Shown: positions 42,900 to 53,959 of the stretch, piece after piece
Layout: each line of letters begins with the position of its first letter
Numbering within the stretch: the first letter of the stretch is position 1
Source of the DNA: Solenopsis invicta
Lineage: Eukaryota; Arthropoda; Insecta; Hymenoptera; Formicidae
Direction of reading: 5' to 3'
DNA: 64,000 bases
NCBI RefSeq assembly: GCF_016802725.1
Contig: NC_052671.1
Location: 18,459,231-18,523,230, forward strand
Notes under the pieces: generated by a model
Databases searched by the model: none
The model's input: the letters and a program-made list of their open reading frames with translations, nothing else
Told to the model about the DNA's origin: nothing
Made by a program: the position numbers and the translations under genes

Positions 42900-43772
42900 A
42901 TCAAATCTTTAAATTGCGCCAATTATAAAGAGAATATATTGCTCTTTGAAATAACTACTGAACTACTTTTAACAAATAAAATGCAAATGATAGCATTTTA
43001 TTTTTTTAATAAAGCCCACGGTACCTTCAAGTTCTTTTTAAATAAAATTGAAATGGTACTATTTGTGTATTTCCAATAAAAAATTTTTCTGTTCTAACCC
43101 AAATGAATGTACTTATTGAATGTACTAATGAATTTAAAATGTTTTAATGGAATAACATTTAATCTCAAAGTATTAAAGAGGAAATAGAAATATAAAATTT
43201 TATTGAAATAAAAAATTTTTAAACTACAAAAACTTGGCGTTATGAAATAACAAAAGCAATAAAAAGAATTGATTTAAGAAAGAAAGCAATAAATGTAATA
43301 CTTGTAAGATATTTGTTATAAAAGTAATTACGCTAAATAGGTTAAATATTAAATTTCTTTAACATTTAAATAACATTGTAAATCATTATAATTTTCTATG
43401 TTACTGTAACTATTATATTTTATTAACATTATATTTAGATTATATTTAAATATCTAGCAGCGCTAAGTTTTTGTAGTTTAAAAACTTTTTATTTTAATCA
43501 AATTTTATATTTGTGATACTTCTGTAATTCTTTGAGATTAAACGTTACATATTCCATTAAAACTTTTTAAATTAAATACACCCGTTAGAACAAAAAAATT
43601 TTTTATTGGACATTATAGATAATACCACTTGAATTTTATTTAAAAAGAAAGTAAAGGTACTTGGGTTTTATTAAAAAAATAAAAATACTATCACTTCCAT
43701 TTTATTTGTTAAAAGTAGTTATTTCAAAGAACAATGTATTCTCTTTATAATTGGCGCAAAGATTTCATGCAT
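42900..43772. repeat. long imperfect hairpin, arms ~330 bp
   Basis: The left arm starts CAAATCTTTAAATTGCGCC and the right arm ends GGCGCAAAGATTT. Paired blocks include GAGAATATATTGCTCTTTG / CAAAGAACAATGTATTCTC and AAACTACAAAAACTTGGCG / CGCTAAGTTTTTGTAGTTT. The loop, about 43,240-43,455, is AT-rich. The arms continue past 43,772 as a more diffuse CCACTTGGGTT-containing repeat. Confidence 0.85.
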
Positions 43773-43905
43773 TTTATGAAAAAATATATTTAGGTTGAAT
43801 TAAACTTAAGATATTTATTTTTATGTAAATACCACTTGGGTTGGAATAGAAAAATTTTTTTATAACAATAGAAATATTACCACTTACAAGAGCAATGTAC
43901 GAGTT

Positions 43906-46490
43906 GAAGATTTTGTTATGAGGAGAGACCTGAATTTTTTGGTAAAGTACACTCCCCTGATTATTTGATGAAGTTTTTAGGAGTATGTAATGCCAAATAT
44001 GGAAGTTAGGGGCCTAGGAAGATTTAGGATTTCGGTTTATTCGCGGCAATATTCGTACGGCTATTGCCCACCTACTGGCCAATTTGCGATGGAAATAGCG
44101 GCAAATCAGCTAGCGCTGTTGACAGTCAATTTCAAACTGATACTACCAGTCTGGCAGCGGCGTTTGTTGATAAAGTCAAAATGAGACATACATTTAATTT
44201 TCAAAATACACATATACATTTCGCAAAAAAGAATCAAGGGCATACAAAAAATTTAATCGCAACAATTTATATAAAGATTATCATAAATACAATATTGAAA
44301 ACAAAAGCAATTGTTACAATGGGCACAGATGATGTCAGACATCTTTTCGCATCTGTCAAACACACACGTTTCCAACTTGTCAATATCGAGACAAAATTCC
44401 ACTGAAGTGATGAATCCAAGCCTCTCAATGTAGCCAACTTTGAGAAAGCATATTTTATCATATCGGCGAAGATGGGAGCACAAAACTGCTAGTGGACAAA
44501 AGACTGCACCTTGCAGTAATAATTGCGGGTCCAAATCGGCAACGTAGTTTTGATAGAATTCATGATATATTTCACAAAAGACTTGTAACCTCGGAAGTAA
44601 TATACATCCAAAGATTGGCTCAAGCTAGTTTTCTCTTCGGGGATCCACAACCGTTCAACTTCCAATCGGTTTCCGTATTCGGTCAAAATCTATTAGAAAA
44701 GCTCTTTATTCCGGTTGTTTGACCAACTGTCGACGAGAAGAAAACAACACTTGAGGCTCTTGCGGATCAATTCGCCAAACATTAGATGAAGGACCACTTC
44801 ATCTGACCATAGTTGATCATTATGGGATTTTTGCCCATATGAACATTAATGATGGCAGGGAACACTTGTATGCGCACTTGTGGAAATTAACCAGACAGTT
44901 CCAATGATTTCAGGTAGACGATCTCCGAAACACCACCGCCACAATCAATCTATAGCATTATCATGTAACTGTGGGTGGTGACGTTCTTTGAACCCACAGA
45001 CGCATGTATTCATTTTTCGCCCTTGTTGATGTAGGTTTGATTAAGGTAAAGTTGTTTCTGGAAAAGACTTTGATAATTTCTTCAAATGTGTAACCTTTTT
45101 CAACAATTATTTGCTTAACATAGCTCAACAAAAGCAGCAACGGTGGCTTTGTTGGACACTCGTGTTTTGGCGTAATTTTTTTCAACTATGTAGGTGATTT
45201 TGCGAAACAAAATGTGATATTTTCTTTTAAACTGATCAACCCAACTTGAGAAGGCCTAAAGTGCAAATTGGGATTGATGTCTTGTTTCGCTTGCAAAATC
45301 CACTTTTGGAACATGAATTCGTTCACACGGCCGTACTTGTTTTGATGTGCGAAAAACTGTTCATAGACTCGTTGGTTGACATCACGCATCGAGCGGTAGC
45401 CACCGTCTTCTTTCTTGTTAGCCCACCTTTGGAGCATTTGCAAACCGCTGTCTACTACGCTATTGAACTATTGCTGTGACTGCAGATTTTTCTCCGTCTT
45501 TTTCCCACGTCCCATATTCTCCACTAATTGACGTGATATAACGAGAGGGACGGCCAAATCGTCCTGACGCGTTCAATAACGGATTCTCATATTTTGCACG
45601 GAGACATTCTTTGCGTGGAACTTTAATCTTTGGCTCGGGCATAAAATCAGAATCGTTGTCAGATTCATCTACCGGTTCAGGATTGTGAAGATCAATCGGT
45701 GAAGACAGGTCGATATCATACGAATTAGTGTCCTCTATGCAAAAATGTTCGACAATTGAACTATCAGCAATCTCATTCTTACACAAATCAAAATGGTGCT
45801 CATCAGATGATAAAATGGTGAGATGGTACATGGAAATGTTGTGCATGCAACACAAAATGGCAATAACATTGATTGGAGAAACAATGCAATTGCTGTTGCT
45901 TTGAGAGTCACTTTTATCAACCGTGTTACGAGTCGGGCGTCCTGAAAAGAACAAAAGCTTCAGAATCGTAATCGGAAATAAAAGGCATGTCCAGGGAGCG
46001 CGGTGCTGGAACGATGCAAAAAGTTGCAGAAAAGCACAAGAAAAAGAGCAAGTCGAGCAGAGGCAAGACAGTAATAGGTTTGGGATTTTGGTTCATTTGT
46101 GACAATATTTTGTTTTAAACATTGTATTTATGATCCTAGTGTATTATGTCCTTGATTTATTTTTATAAAGTTGTATATGAATGTGTATTTTGAAAATTAA
46201 ATGTGTGTGTCTCATTTTGACTTTATTAACAAATGCTGCCAGACTGATAGTATCAGTTTGAAATTGACTATTAACAGCGTTAGCTGATTTATCGTTATTT
46301 CCATCGCAGATTGGCCAATAGGTGGGCAATAGCCACACAAATATTGCCGCGAATGAACCGAAATCCCAAATCTTCCTAGGCCCCTAATTCCCATATTTGG
46401 CATTACATACTCCTAAAAACTTCATTAAATAATCAGGGGTACTTTACTAGAAAATCCAGGTCTCGGCTCATAATAAAATCTTCAACTCGT
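43906..46490 (-). mobile_element. Tc5-like transposon with ~345-bp terminal inverted repeats
   Basis: CGAGTTGAAGATTTTGTTAT at the left is mirrored by ATAATAAAATCTTCAACTCG at the right. Mirror identity continues through GGAGTATGTAATGCCAAATA, GGGGCCTAGGAAGATTT and CAGTCAATTTCAAACTGATA into TTTAATTTTCAAAATACACA, ending near 44,250 and 46,140. Inside is a minus-strand Tc5-type transposase relic. Right at the edges the sequences diverge, so the exact terminus and duplication are unresolved. Confidence 0.8.
44250..45990 (-). pseudogene. Tc5-like transposase pseudogene
   Basis: Fragments read on the minus strand. A likely start MPFISDYDSEAF is near 45,990. Next comes an acidic N-terminal part (DESDNDSDFMPEPKIKV) and GRFGRPSRYITS, then MLQRWANKKEDGGYRSMRD and KWILQAKQDINPNLHF. 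A helix-turn-helix-like stretch WVDQFKRKYHILFRKIT lies about 45,170-45,240. A DDE-region piece includes THSYMIML. The DDE_1 end is SLSQSLDVYYFRGYKSFVKY (44,510-44,620), and the C-terminus is QFSAPIFADMIKYAF then a Cys-rich tail CEKMSDIICAHCNNCFCF. This order fits CENPB/DDE_1 transposases with a Tc5-type C-terminal domain. Many stops and shifts make it dead. Confidence 0.7.
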
Positions 46491-46620
46491 TAACCTTCTA
46501 CGTTAACCTTGATAGGTTTTGTATAGAAATTAAAGAGAGCATCATATGGGTTAGAATAGAAAAATTTTCAATAATACAAAGATACTACCACTTGGGTTTT
46601 GTAAAAAAAAATATGAAGAT

Positions 46621-46680
46621 TTAAAAGGTACACACACAGCCACGCGCACGCACACACACACACACACACATACACACATA
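46621..46680. repeat. CA microsatellite
   Basis: ACACAC with CGCGCACG interruptions. The flanks match the GT tract at 36,770-36,899 in inverted orientation. Confidence 0.9.
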
Positions 46681-46907
46681 TCAAGATGTTTTTTACCTTT
46701 TTTTGAAAAGATAAGGATAACGCGAATAAGATTTATTTATCTACTAATTTGTATCAAATAATAAATATCGTAAAGCAAAAGGAAAAGAATAAAACCGTAG
46801 AAATAAGACGCAATAGCAATAGTAGCGTTGATAGTAAAAAATTTAGAAAAAATAACGGATAATGAACAAGCGAGATAAATAACAATAGAATTATTAATTT
46901 GTTTAGA

Positions 46908-49900
46908 ATGAGCTTGGCGAAGAACATGACTAACGTAAATGTAAACGAAACAGAAATGAACGAACATAGACTAGAACCATTATGGAAAGTCAAAGGAAGT
47001 AAAGACATAAATAAACCGCCTAGACAATATTCAACGCGTGGATTAAAGCAAAATCAAATGGTAAAAATAGAAACCAAAATAACAAATCAATACAAACATT
47101 ATATAGAGACAGACAAGCACGAAACACCGTGTAAAATGACAAACATAGCAGAATCTAACAATAAAGGTTACGAAATAAAACAGCAAATTCTAACAATGAA
47201 TTTAGTATTTGATAAAAAAAGAGAATACGAAAATCTAAAACGCGAATTAAGAGCAATAGAACAGGAAAAACATAAACACCAAGACACGATTAGACAGAAA
47301 ACCAAGATAGAATTAAATGAAGACAAACTCGTAGGAAATCAACAACAAATAGGTCGAACAAACGCGAACATTAAAGAACAGTCGAAAATAGAATTACCTT
47401 ACAAATGGGAAGAACGCACAAAACATAATTTAAAATCAGAAAAAGATATAATACATAACGTCGTGCAAATTGAAGATAAAGTAAGAAACGAATTAGAAAA
47501 GAATAGTAGAAATAAAATCGAAATCGAGATAGGAAATATCGGCAAAAGAGATATAATTCAAACAACGAACAATAGCCGCGTAATAATACAACCAAGACGT
47601 ATAGTTCGCGAAATAGATGAGACAAACGTCGCAAAAACTATAACAATAAAAAAGTCTACAGATAACGGATTAAGAAAGGCAAATAAACATAAAACAAGTT
47701 TTGAAAACGATTTTAAAATACTAGCAAACGATAGAATAACACAAGAAATAAAATCAAAAAATAAAAACAATCACATAAATTTAGTAAATAAAAGCGTAGC
47801 ATTTAATAATGACATGTCACTATCAGACACAGATTCCGAACAAGAGAGTCAAAACAAAACATTAAATCAAAAAAGTATAACAACATTAGGAACAGAATCG
47901 GAAAATAGCAAATCAATAAAAGAAAAAGTAGAAATAAAAGAATCAATTAATAATAGAACAATAGAAAAAAAGTTGCAACTTTTGGAAAAACATAAAAATA
48001 TAAATAACAATATGAAGATAGTACTAAATAAAAGTATAGAACGCGCTAAAATCACCGAGAGACGTAAAAAGATACGTAAAATTGCATATAACGTAACACG
48101 AGCAATCAAAACAACAGAGACTCCAATTCCAGAAAATTCAGACAAAAATAAGACTATAAACAATTACGACGAGACATACAAACGCGAGACAGATCCGAAA
48201 ACGTGCAAATCCGCGATAAATTATAACGAGTACGACAAGACATGTAACAGCAAGAATGAAGAACATACAGACCCGTTGACTACGCAGTACCAACGAGTGA
48301 CCACAAATCGTGCCACCACGGTAAAACCAAGTATGCAGCAGGCCGACCACATGCGAGAGATTACCAGTCTTTCCGAGACACTCGAAAGCGCAAGTGCAAA
48401 TAATACTGAAAATACGGATAACGTGCATAACGTAGTGAAAAAAAACAACGAGAAAGAAATAGTGACAAAACATGCGAACAATGATACACGTGACAACGTG
48501 AGTGCACAGGAGACAGACAGAGACAAACGTACAAACAAAATAACGACACAACAGAAACAAAGCAAAGTAAACAGAATGATGCCGGAAAGGATAAAAGATC
48601 TGAAACGAGAAAAAGAGAATGAAATCGATACGACAAATACAATGCCGAGATCAAACACGAATGAGACGGAAAATAATACATCGTTAGAATCATCCACTGA
48701 CGGGGCGTACGAACGAACAAACGACATGGCAGAATATACATATAAAGAAAGATTTGATCAACTGCGCAACGAGGAAGATACATTAATCAAAGAAATAAAA
48801 TCACAAATATTAGAATCACAAATCGATTGGCAGATAATGATCCAAAAAGCACTAAACAGAATAGAAGTTTTAAATACAATAAAAAAATATGATAGCTACC
48901 AGCAAGACAGAATGGAAAGAAAACATGCACACGAAACAGACAGAGACAAACGTACAAACGAAATATTGACACAACAGAAAGAAAGCAAAGTAGACAGAAT
49001 GATGCCGGAAAGGATAAAAGATCTGGAACGAGAAAAAAAGAATAAAATCAATATGACAAATACATTGTCGAGATCGAACATGAATAAGACAGAAAATAAT
49101 AAATTGTTAGAATCATCCAATGACGGAACGTACGAACGAACAAACGATACGGGAGAAAAATATACATATAAAGAAAGGTTTGATCAACTGCGCAACAAAG
49201 AAGATACATTATTCAAGGAGATAGAATCACAAATCGATTGGCAGATAATGATCCAAAAAGCACCAAACAGAATAGAAGTTTTAAATAAAATGAAAAAATA
49301 TGACAGTTACGAGCAAGACAGAATGGAAAGAAAACTTGCACACGAGACAGACAGAAAAAAACGTACAAACGAAATATCGGCACAACAGAAAGAAAGCAAA
49401 GTAGACAGAATGATGCCAGAAAGAGTAAAAGATCTGGAACGAGTAAAAAAGAATGAAATCAATACGATAAATACGAAGTCGAGATCGAACACGAATGAGA
49501 CGGAAAATAATAGATTGTCAGAACCATCCAATGACGGGACGTATAAACGAACAAGCGATACGGGAGAAGAATATACATGTAAAGAATATACATGTAAAGA
49601 AATGTTCGATCGATTGTGCAACGAGGAAGATACATTAATCAAGGAGATAGAATTACTAATATTAGAATCACAAATCGAATGGCAGATAATAATTCAAGAA
49701 GTACTAAACAGAATAGAAGTTTTAAATAAAATGAAAAAATGTGACAACTACGAGCAAGATAGAATGGAAAGAAAACGTGCACACGACGAAACAATTAAAG
49801 CAGAACGTCAATTAAGGAAACTCGTGTATACAAATTATACCATTAAACCGCACGCAAAGAGACACGTAAAAAAAATAATAAAAGATGAACAAGGAAGAAA

Positions 49901-51242
49901 GAGGTGTAAAGTCCGAGCGAATGTAACGTTCACGGATATCAGCGAACCATCGATCAGAAAAGAAGATAAGAAAAAACAAGTGCGAAATACATTTAAAATT
50001 AAAATTAAATTAACAGAAGATAAAATAACATCAAATGCAAAAATGACGACAAAACAGACAAGCGAAATACAGTATAAGAACACAGACAAAAAAGAGTTTA
50101 CGATAAAAAAGACATACGTTGATAAACACGAAACGAACATGGAGACAATTTATGATATAGAAATGGAAAATCAAGAAAAGACAGACGAGACGAAACGACA
50201 AAACACGAAGAAGATCATACAAAAAAGTAACAAACTTGTTACATCAACACCGATCGCAAAAGAGACAGACGAACATATGGTAATACCATCAAAGGATGCA
50301 ACGTACGGAAGATTCATAGAAAAAACCAGTGACGCAAAAACAGAAAATCAAGATTCAATAAACGGGATGAAACAACAAGACACGAGGAAGAACGTACAAA
50401 AAAGTAACAAACTCGTTACATCAACACCGATCGCAAAAGACTTAGACCAATATATGGCAGAACCAAGTACGAGATATGGATCACAAAGAATAGAAACAAG
50501 AACAGCACAGAGAAATAAAAGACATAAAGATTCCATAATAATAACGGAATCACCAAAAAAAATTAACAAACGACGAACAACCGTCATTAAATGCCAAGAG
50601 AATAAAACGGAACAAATAAAAGAGAAAATCGAAAGCCTTCGAAAAAATAAAAACGTATTTCAATCTCAAGATGACGAGAGTGAAAAGAGAAGTATAACAA
50701 AGAACGACAAAGTGGTGAAAACAAACGATAACATAACATCCATAAGAAATAAAAAAACGGATAAACAGCTACGAGTAGAAATAAAAAGTTTATCGATCAA
50801 TCAGATAAAATATACCGTGAAACGCAAGCGTGAACAACAAAAAGAGGAAATAGCCACCAGAAAAAAAACAAATAACGGATACAAGGAAGAACAAAAAAGG
50901 GAAGAACGTACAAAAAATAACAAAACAACCGATAAACGCCAAAAAGAACGCGATAATAAAAGCAAAAAAGAGGATAAGCTTAAGAAACGAAGGATCAAAC
51001 ACCAAATACTAACACAAGAGCAGGAAGAGAAAAGAGCAAAAAGAAAAAAACAATTAGCACATTACCGTGTGAGAATGCCTCAAAAATGCCGAAATGTATC
51101 ATACTGTAATCGTAACGACAAGAGCAGATTTGAGAAAATGACAACGCAAGAAATCACAGAGATAAAAAAAAGATTACGTGGACAGCAGAAGTTCGAACCA
51201 AAAATAACAAAAGGCGTACCAAAATACGTAGCCCACAAATAG
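46908..51242 (+). CDS. unrecognised 1,444-residue, highly charged repeat protein
   Basis: A single uninterrupted frame of 1,445 codons, the only long intact ORF here. I choose the ATG at 46,908 (MSLAKNMTNVNVNETEMNEH); the frame opens a little upstream at a TTG. Composition is extreme in Lys, Glu, Asn, Thr, Arg and Ile with few hydrophobic runs, implying disorder and coiled coil. Residues about 537-962 are three copies of a ~140-residue repeat (QQKESKVDRMMPERIKDLER, YTYKERFDQLRNEEDTL, MIQKALNRIEVLN). Residues near 1,100-1,185 contain a second repeat pair (KSNKLVTSTPIAK). The C-terminus is basic (KKRRIKHQ), suggesting a nuclear protein, and ends VPKYVAHK. I see no transposase, reverse transcriptase or known domain. 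It could belong to a transposable element or virus-derived locus, or be a lineage-specific gene. Confidence 0.6.
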   Translation: MSLAKNMTNVNVNETEMNEHRLEPLWKVKGSKDINKPPRQYSTRGLKQNQMVKIETKITNQYKHYIETDKHETPCKMTNIAESNNKGYEIKQQILTMNLVFDKKREYENLKRELRAIEQEKHKHQDTIRQKTKIELNEDKLVGNQQQIGRTNANIKEQSKIELPYKWEERTKHNLKSEKDIIHNVVQIEDKVRNELEKNSRNKIEIEIGNIGKRDIIQTTNNSRVIIQPRRIVREIDETNVAKTITIKKSTDNGLRKANKHKTSFENDFKILANDRITQEIKSKNKNNHINLVNKSVAFNNDMSLSDTDSEQESQNKTLNQKSITTLGTESENSKSIKEKVEIKESINNRTIEKKLQLLEKHKNINNNMKIVLNKSIERAKITERRKKIRKIAYNVTRAIKTTETPIPENSDKNKTINNYDETYKRETDPKTCKSAINYNEYDKTCNSKNEEHTDPLTTQYQRVTTNRATTVKPSMQQADHMREITSLSETLESASANNTENTDNVHNVVKKNNEKEIVTKHANNDTRDNVSAQETDRDKRTNKITTQQKQSKVNRMMPERIKDLKREKENEIDTTNTMPRSNTNETENNTSLESSTDGAYERTNDMAEYTYKERFDQLRNEEDTLIKEIKSQILESQIDWQIMIQKALNRIEVLNTIKKYDSYQQDRMERKHAHETDRDKRTNEILTQQKESKVDRMMPERIKDLEREKKNKINMTNTLSRSNMNKTENNKLLESSNDGTYERTNDTGEKYTYKERFDQLRNKEDTLFKEIESQIDWQIMIQKAPNRIEVLNKMKKYDSYEQDRMERKLAHETDRKKRTNEISAQQKESKVDRMMPERVKDLERVKKNEINTINTKSRSNTNETENNRLSEPSNDGTYKRTSDTGEEYTCKEYTCKEMFDRLCNEEDTLIKEIELLILESQIEWQIIIQEVLNRIEVLNKMKKCDNYEQDRMERKRAHDETIKAERQLRKLVYTNYTIKPHAKRHVKKIIKDEQGRKRCKVRANVTFTDISEPSIRKEDKKKQVRNTFKIKIKLTEDKITSNAKMTTKQTSEIQYKNTDKKEFTIKKTYVDKHETNMETIYDIEMENQEKTDETKRQNTKKIIQKSNKLVTSTPIAKETDEHMVIPSKDATYGRFIEKTSDAKTENQDSINGMKQQDTRKNVQKSNKLVTSTPIAKDLDQYMAEPSTRYGSQRIETRTAQRNKRHKDSIIITESPKKINKRRTTVIKCQENKTEQIKEKIESLRKNKNVFQSQDDESEKRSITKNDKVVKTNDNITSIRNKKTDKQLRVEIKSLSINQIKYTVKRKREQQKEEIATRKKTNNGYKEEQKREERTKNNKTTDKRQKERDNKSKKEDKLKKRRIKHQILTQEQEEKRAKRKKQLAHYRVRMPQKCRNVSYCNRNDKSRFEKMTTQEITEIKKRLRGQQKFEPKITKGVPKYVAHK
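48508..49790 (+). repeat. three ~420-bp in-frame tandem repeats within the large ORF
   Basis: Units start near 48,508, 48,931 and 49,342, each opening with codons for ETDR(D/K)KRTNE. Lengths differ (about 423, 411 and 449 bp) by multiples of three: unit 2 lacks a KSQILES-like segment, and unit 3 has EYTCK duplicated. The frame is retained through all differences, which argues for selection on the protein. Confidence 0.92.
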
Positions 51243-51356
51243 TGAGAGGATATAAAACCATAACTCAGTGACAAAAAATGGTAACGTATAAAACTCACAA
51301 AAAATTTCACTTTTTAAAACCTTTTTCACGAATTACAAACACAATAAAGGGTGACA

Positions 51357-51499
51357 CTCGTTTGGATACGTAACGATTGGACACGTAATATTGAACGCGT
51401 AACAATTGGATACTGCACGATTGAACACCGTATGATTAGACACCGCACAATTAGAAACGCATACTGCACGATACGCGCGCGCGCGCGCACACACACAGG

Positions 51500-51535
<36 letters not shown>

Positions 51536-51691
51536 GAGGAGAGTGTGCAAGGAGTCCTACAGTCCACCGCCTCCCGCATTCACTCTGTCTCAGTCGGTTC
51601 CTATCGACCAATCGTGCGATTTTCAATCGAACGATTTCCAATCGTGCGGTTTCTAAACATGTGGTGTTCAATCGTTACGTGTCCAAACGAG
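51357..51691. mobile_element. MITE with arms of reiterated ~15-bp motifs
   Basis: CTCGTTTGGATACGTAACGA at the left mirrors ATCGTTACGTGTCCAAACGAG at the right. The left arm is a chain of ATTGGACACGTAA-like units (TTGAACGCGTAACAA, TTGGATACTGCACGA, TTGAACACCGTATGA, TTAGACACCGCACAA). The right arm repeats the complement (CCAATCGTGCGATTTTCAATC). Between them is a CG/CA microsatellite (51,472-51,534). It lies about 115 bp after the large ORF. Confidence 0.8.
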
Positions 51692-51837
51692 ATACGCCCC
51701 ACAATAACTTCAACAAACTCTAGGGAAGAATTTACAAGATTTTTTAATAATAATCCTTTCTCCTTGAAACACACAAACCGCAAATAACAACCCTATTTCA
51801 AAACAATGCCAAACCTTCTCTTTCTCTTTCTCTCTAA

Positions 51838-52119
51838 ATTTTCCTCTCGATTAAAATCAAAAAGAAAATTGATGGGAAAATTATAACCGTCAAAAGACCC
51901 TACAAATTCCTCGATTGTATTACAGAACACCAAACCGATCAGAATAACGAGCAAGGACGAAGAAATAAGCGCTCAGACAAAGGAACGAGACGAGGCAGAA
52001 GCATCCACAAAACAAACAGCGCAGAAAAACTCGCTATTTGTGAAAGCGACTCAGACATCGAACCTAAAACGCCCAAAAGACCAAATACGCCCAGACGACG
52101 TATGACGCAGATGATATAA
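51838..52119 (+). CDS. short open frame downstream of the large ORF
   Basis: Ninety-four codons open from after TAA at 51,835 to TAA at 52,117-52,119, without an ATG at the left. It includes DGKIITVKRPYKFLDCITE and a C-terminal ESDSDIEPKTPKRPNTPRRR. The charged, Pro/Arg-rich style suggests a real protein end, possibly a 3' exon or second ORF of the same unit as the large ORF. A pyrimidine-rich stretch precedes it (CTTTCTCTTTCTCTCT). The function is unknown. Confidence 0.35.
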   Translation: MFLSIKIKKKIDGKIITVKRPYKFLDCITEHQTDQNNEQGRRNKRSDKGTRRGRSIHKTNSAEKLAICESDSDIEPKTPKRPNTPRRRMTQMI

Positions 52120-52486
52120 AAAGACTACAAAGAATAAACCCAGCAGTCGGCGCAGCAACAGCAGCAGCGAACAAGACGCGTAAGCGAAAAAATTAATTAA
52201 ATGTAAAACTTTGCGTGGAATGGTCAACGTATGTATAATAATTAGCGTAGGATTAAGTTAAATTTTATATTATAGTAACACGTTAGATATAGATAAGTAA
52301 TTTTAAAACATTTTTAGCAAAACGCGCAAAGTGGCGCAATTTTAGTTTATTATATCCTAATATTAATAATTATAATCATAATCATAAAGCATTTAATTTG
52401 ACAATAATCACATTAATTTGTTTACTAAATATAGAATAAGGGCCATATTCATATTAAATTCATAATTTTAAGCCGTAAGTGCATGT
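52120..52486. other. unassigned AT-rich DNA
   Basis: No gene or repeat recognised apart from a short GCAGCAACAGCAGCAGC run near 52,150. Confidence 0.4.
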
Positions 52487-52692
52487 ACATCCAGCGTCAT
52501 TGATTCTGTCCTTCAGAAAATTTTTCAAATTAAGAAGTCGCTATCTTTCTACATACTTACAGTTTATGATTAACGTAATGACCAATAAGCTCTAGTCATT
52601 ACATTAATCGTGAACTGCGAGTATATAAAAGATGATGATGACTTCTCAGTTTGGAAAATTTCCTCAGGAACAGAATCAATGACGCTGGGTGT
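52487..52692. mobile_element. palindromic MITE (~206 bp)
   Basis: Left ACATCCAGCGTCATTGATTC, CAGAAAATTTTTCAAA and AAGAAGTC; right GACTTCTCAG, GGAAAATTTCC and GAATCAATGACGCTGGGTGT. A partial relative occurs at 55,404-55,520 (ACACCCAACGATTTTGATTC, then GTAGCTATCTTTCTACATAC). The region to 53,136 is otherwise unassigned. Confidence 0.78.
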
Positions 52693-53136
52693 ATGTGAGT
52701 GTGTGAAAAAGTGTGAATGAAAATGCGAGAATGAAAGAACCAACAACTTGACAATATTTTTAAAAATACCATAACTGCTATAGAAACGTGCCGTCCTCGT
52801 TTCACGTAAAGGTTCTCTCTCACTCTCATTCACGCTAGCGAATGCAAAGCAAGTTTGTTTGCGCGGACCAAAGTATTGTTTTGATTTGATAGGCTGTCGG
52901 TATGATATCTAATCAATATGACAAGTCACATTTAACAATTATGCGTGATAAACACCAAGATGCGATGCGTGTGTCTAGAATGCGCCTAACCTTCTTAGAG
53001 AAGGCATTAATGATCGCTTGTGTAAATCAAAAGAATACTTTGGTCTGCGGAGACAAACTTTCAATGCCCATAAAGCAGGGAAAAACGAGCTACGATTGAT
53101 TCATAGAGGCAAGATGAGAACGAGTGCGTGCGTGAT

Positions 53137-53137
53137 C

Positions 53138-53181
<44 letters not shown>

Positions 53182-53339
53182 GCGTGCGCGTGCGTGCGCG
53201 TGCGTGCGCGTGCGTGCGCGTGCGTGCGCGTGCGTGCGTGTGCGTGCCAGTGCGTGCCAGTGCGTGCCAGTGCGTGCGTGTGCGTGCCAATGCGTGTCAG
53301 TGCGTGCGTGTGCGTGCGTGTACGTGCGTGTGTATGCGC

Positions 53340-53370
<31 letters not shown>

Positions 53371-53420
53371 TGTGTGCGTGTGCGTGTGTGTGTGTGTGTG
53401 CGCGCGCGCGTGCGCGCGAT
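53137..53420. repeat. GT/GCGT compound microsatellite
   Basis: Begins as pure GT, passes through GTGCGTGC and GTGCGTGCCA units, then GCGC and GT again. All overlapping open frames (Cys-Val or His-Thr repeats) are artefacts. Confidence 0.97.
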
Positions 53421-53959
53421 AGAACAATAAGAAACGATTGTACGGAACGACATACGTGGGTGCGAATAATGAATGTACTTGAACACTGAATAAATATTTT
53501 ACATACTATGTATATATATTTTTTTTAAACGTACATTCGAGCAATTATTATTACGCACGAATTACCACGTCCCACGATCCCTGAAATGTGCAATACACGA
53601 TCACTGGTAATATAAATTAATTATTAAAACGCACGATTAATTGCACACTGCGACTGAAGTTCTAGCAAATCCGAAGTGGCAAGAATCCAGACAAATAGCT
53701 TATCGACCGCATAGAATGCCAGGACGCCGGATATCCCGACCAATAGTGAACACTATCCGTGGCGACGATATTTCGTAAAGATAAGTGGCGTGTATGCTGA
53801 AGCGCCGTTGGCGGATATAAGAGATCTTTCTTACTTGTTGGTACAAGCAAGTGGTGATCAGCAACACGAATATCTTAATATTCTAAGCTATTTTCCGGGT
53901 TTTCTGGAAAGGCTACGAGCAAACATACTCCTTGTCCGATCACAACCTAATAATAAAGT
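53421..53959. other. no confident feature
   Basis: A short frame from 53,790 precedes the LINE relic and might be its continuation, but I recognise no motif before 53,960. Confidence 0.35.

Noticed and set aside
43906..46490. piggyBac identity for the 43.9-46.5-kb element
   Set aside because: No TTAA at the ends, and the protein motifs fit a CENPB/DDE_1 transposase with Tc5-type tail better.
47371..51005. Many 60-170-codon frames on the minus strand opposite the large ORF
   Set aside because: They mirror the A-rich plus-strand gene (Phe/Leu/Ser-rich shadows) and overlap each other.
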